A stretch of DNA of 64,000 bases from Pseudomonadota bacterium (GTDB lineage Bacteria; Desulfobacterota; Binatia; Binatales; Binataceae): the NCBI GenBank assembly GCA_021324885.1, contig JAJPIF010000008.1:43077-107076 (forward strand), given 5' to 3'. Under the pieces are notes generated by a model. It was not told the origin of the DNA and searched no databases. It was given only the letters and a program-made list of their open reading frames with translations. How positions within the stretch are numbered: the first letter of the stretch is position 1; the number at the start of each line of letters is the position of its first letter. Shown here piece after piece: positions 62,097 to 64,000 of the stretch. A program made the translations under genes and the position numbers.

Positions 62097-63017
62097 CTAT
62101 TTATCAAGCTTATCGAGGGTGGCGCGCGGATGAAAGGTGCGATGGACGCGGCGCAGATGGGTGCGCGTCAGGTGGGTGTAGATTTGAGTGGTCGAAATGT
62201 CGCTATGGCCAAGCATCTCCTGCACCGAACGCAGGTCGGCGCCGCCCAGCAGCAGATGGGTCGCAAAGGAATGGCGCAGCGCGTGCGGATGGATTCGATC
62301 GACGCCGGACACCGCCGCCGCCCACCTCCTGAGATTCTTGAAAAAGGCCTGGCGGGTCATCGGCCGGCCCGCCCGCGCGACAAACAAAACGTTGCTGGCC
62401 CGCTCCTTGAGCAGGTCGGGGCGTCCGTTTTTGAGGTAGGAAACCAGCGCGTCGCGCGCCCGCTTCCCGATCGGCACCATGCGTTCCTTGTTGCCTTTGC
62501 CGAACACGACCACCACGCCCGCTTTTAAGTTGACCGCGCTGAGCCTGAGGTTGACCAGTTCGGACACCCGCAGTCCGCTGCCATACGCCAGTTCCAGCAT
62601 CGCGCGATCCCGCATGCCGCGCGGCGTGCTGGAATCGATTGCTTCGATCAACGAATCGATCTGGCCGGCCCCCAACGTATGGGGCAGGGGACGCGAGGGC
62701 GGACGCAGCTTGATCGCGATGGTCGGGTCCTGTTCGAGGATCTTGCGTTCGAGCAGTTCACGCACCAGCCCGCGGATACTCGCCAGATGGCGGCGTTGGC
62801 TGGCGGCGCTCAGACCGCGTTCGGCCAGGCTTTCGAGATAGTCGAGCAGGGCGGGGGCGTTCAGGGCCGCGGGAGCGATGCCGCGGGCGAGGCAGAAGCG
62901 GCTGAATCCGGCCAGATCGCGGCTGTAGGAATCCACCGAATTTGCGGCCAGTCCGCGCTGCGCCGCCAGCCGTTCCAGGTAAAACCCTACCGCCTCATCC
63001 CATCCCGTCTGGTTCAA
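62097..63017 (-). CDS. xerD: site-specific tyrosine recombinase XerD
   Basis: Chromosome-dimer resolution recombinase, 306 aa. The N-terminal SAM-like core-binding domain (about 1-90) precedes a catalytic domain with the full set: Arg in SGLRVSELVNL (about 150), HALRHSFATHLL (His and Arg, about 243-246), His in LGHSDIST (about 269) and the nucleophile Tyr in IYTHLT (about 278). The start is TTG 63017, overlapping the glnD stop as TTGA. Its place in an operon with scpAB fits a segregation role. XerC is not in the window. Confidence 0.93.
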   Translation of the reverse strand: MNQTGWDEAVGFYLERLAAQRGLAANSVDSYSRDLAGFSRFCLARGIAPAALNAPALLDYLESLAERGLSAASQRRHLASIRGLVRELLERKILEQDPTIAIKLRPPSRPLPHTLGAGQIDSLIEAIDSSTPRGMRDRAMLELAYGSGLRVSELVNLRLSAVNLKAGVVVVFGKGNKERMVPIGKRARDALVSYLKNGRPDLLKERASNVLFVARAGRPMTRQAFFKNLRRWAAAVSGVDRIHPHALRHSFATHLLLGGADLRSVQEMLGHSDISTTQIYTHLTRTHLRRVHRTFHPRATLDKLDK

Positions 63018-64000
63018 TTTCCTGCCTGTTGCGCCTCCCGGGCGGGCTTTTCGTCCAGCGCCTGCAGCAAAGTGGTTTCGATCGAACGCAGCATTTTGGG
63101 ATCGGCGATCTTCCGGCCTTTGGGATCGCTGACGTAAAAAACGTCGAGCACCTGGTCGGCGTTGGTCGAAATCCGCGCCAGATGGATCTCCAACCCCATC
63201 TCGGACAGCGCATGCGTGATCGTGAACAGCAAACCGAGCCGATCCTGAGTGAACACGTCGATCACCGTAAAACGCTCCGAGGTGCGGTTATCAACGGTTA
63301 CCTCGGTCGGCACGCGCGCGACGTAGCGGCGTCCGGCGACGGCGGCGGGCCGCGAGCGGGCGACCAGTTCGACGATATCCTGCGCGCCGCCGAGCACCGC
63401 GATCAGATCGCGCTCGACCCGTTCCCATCGTTCCTCTTCCATCGCGATCACCGCAGCCTGGGCCACGTGCGAGATCCTGAAGGTATCCAGCACGATAGCG
63501 TCGGAGCGCGTGGTGATGCGCGCGGACAGGATGTTGAGGTTGTTCGCGGTCAGTACGCCCGCGATTTTCGAAAACAGGCCATGCTGGTCGCGCGTGGCCA
63601 CGGTGAACTCGCTGAACCCGCGGTCGGGGAAATGGCGATGCTGGCAGACCAGCGAATTGCCGTCGAGCCGGCGCATCAGCTCGAAATGATAGGGAATGTC
63701 CTGGCGCGGCGTGATCAGGAAATATCGATCCGGCATCCGCTCCAAAAAATCCTCCAGCGATCGCATCCGTTCGCCGTCGCTGGAGGCGAGCTGGCGGCGC
63801 AATTCGTTCTTGGTCAGCGCCAGCAATCGCGCCGGATCGACCGCCTCGCGATCGCCCTGCTCAAGAATTTTGAGCGCCTTCATGTAGAGATCGCTCAACA
63901 GCATGTCGCGCCAGTTGTTGTAGACCTTGGGCGCCACCGCCCGCATGTCGGCGAAGGTCATCAGGTAAAGTTCCTTCAGCCGCTCGATCGAGCCGGTGGC
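63014..64000 (-). CDS. glnD: [protein-PII] uridylyltransferase / removing enzyme, C-terminal part
   Basis: Partial: the frame is still open at the window edge (IERLKELYLMTFADMRAVAP reads through 64000). The visible 328 residues hold the end of the HD/helical region and two C-terminal ACT domains: FTVATRDQHGLFSKIAGVLTANN and FTVIDVFTQDRLGLLFTITHAL. These sense glutamine. The missing N-terminal part would carry the nucleotidyltransferase and HD domains that modify PII. It leads an operon with xerD, M50, scpA and scpB, unusual company for nitrogen control. glnE, at 30.8-33.8 kb, is its downstream target partner. Confidence 0.93.
   Translation of the reverse strand, partial: ATGSIERLKELYLMTFADMRAVAPKVYNNWRDMLLSDLYMKALKILEQGDREAVDPARLLALTKNELRRQLASSDGERMRSLEDFLERMPDRYFLITPRQDIPYHFELMRRLDGNSLVCQHRHFPDRGFSEFTVATRDQHGLFSKIAGVLTANNLNILSARITTRSDAIVLDTFRISHVAQAAVIAMEEERWERVERDLIAVLGGAQDIVELVARSRPAAVAGRRYVARVPTEVTVDNRTSERFTVIDVFTQDRLGLLFTITHALSEMGLEIHLARISTNADQVLDVFYVSDPKGRKIADPKMLRSIETTLLQALDEKPAREAQQAGN

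Overview
The window is 64 kb of high-GC DNA from a Gram-negative, probably uncultured, soil or sediment-type bacterium. Gram-negative markers are a TonB-dependent receptor, CopB-type outer-membrane protein, RND efflux pump, ClpS/ClpA and the GlnD/GlnE nitrogen regulators. Many genes act on CoA esters or belong to catabolic families (class III CoA-transferase, acyl-CoA dehydrogenase, MaoC, BKACE, luciferase-like oxidoreductase, P450, amidohydrolase). That mix resembles Binatota / deltaproteobacteria-like metagenome genomes, but the assignment is an inference from gene content, not a marker-gene result. There are no rRNA genes, intact tRNAs, CRISPR arrays or intact insertion sequences.

Region 1-1.7 kb is lower in GC and looks like the edge of an integrated element. 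It holds two small minus-strand genes and ends at a displaced 3' half of a tRNA-Arg(CCT) gene, a typical attR scar. From 1.8 to 11.8 kb come tandem zinc alcohol dehydrogenase paralogues, a polysaccharide locus (GT4 and GT-C glycosyltransferases divergent from a Wzm/Wzt-like ABC exporter and a transglutaminase-like protein), a VOC protein, a 237-bp MITE-like element and a FemAB-like acyltransferase. ClpS-ClpA and a MetE-like protein follow (11.9-15.8 kb).

Region 17-25 kb is a catabolic or biosynthetic neighbourhood: a double-length class III CoA-transferase, P450, cyclase/hydrolase, CMD-family protein, zinc-ribbon protein, luciferase-like oxidoreductase and BKACE enzyme. It is followed by a two-gene RND efflux operon whose pump lacks the usual TM10 lysine. 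From 29.8 to 36.2 kb are glnE-cobU-maoC (translationally coupled), a lytic transglycosylase and pyrF. From 36.4 to 43.4 kb are DoxX, an atypical phosphotransferase, a PNPOx-like protein, a glycogen-debranching-type enzyme and a TonB receptor preceded by a histidine-rich protein.

From 44.4 to 56.4 kb are a Na+/H+ antiporter with a cyclic-nucleotide-binding tail, cupin and ABM proteins, an amidohydrolase, a decayed 3-hydroxyisobutyrate-dehydrogenase-like gene, copA-copB, an acyl-CoA dehydrogenase, a glycine-zipper lipoprotein, a 54-residue metallothionein-like protein and an aldo/keto reductase. From 56.5 to 58.1 kb a TetR gene faces a two-gene membrane-protein operon, including a 51-residue ORF, across a set of palindromic operator-like sites. 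Two SDR enzymes follow. The right end is a tight minus-strand operon glnD-xerD-M50 protease-scpA-scpB, with start/stop overlaps at two of its four junctions (TTGA at glnD/xerD, GTGA at M50/scpA) and gaps of 2 and 9 bases at the others; glnD runs off the window.
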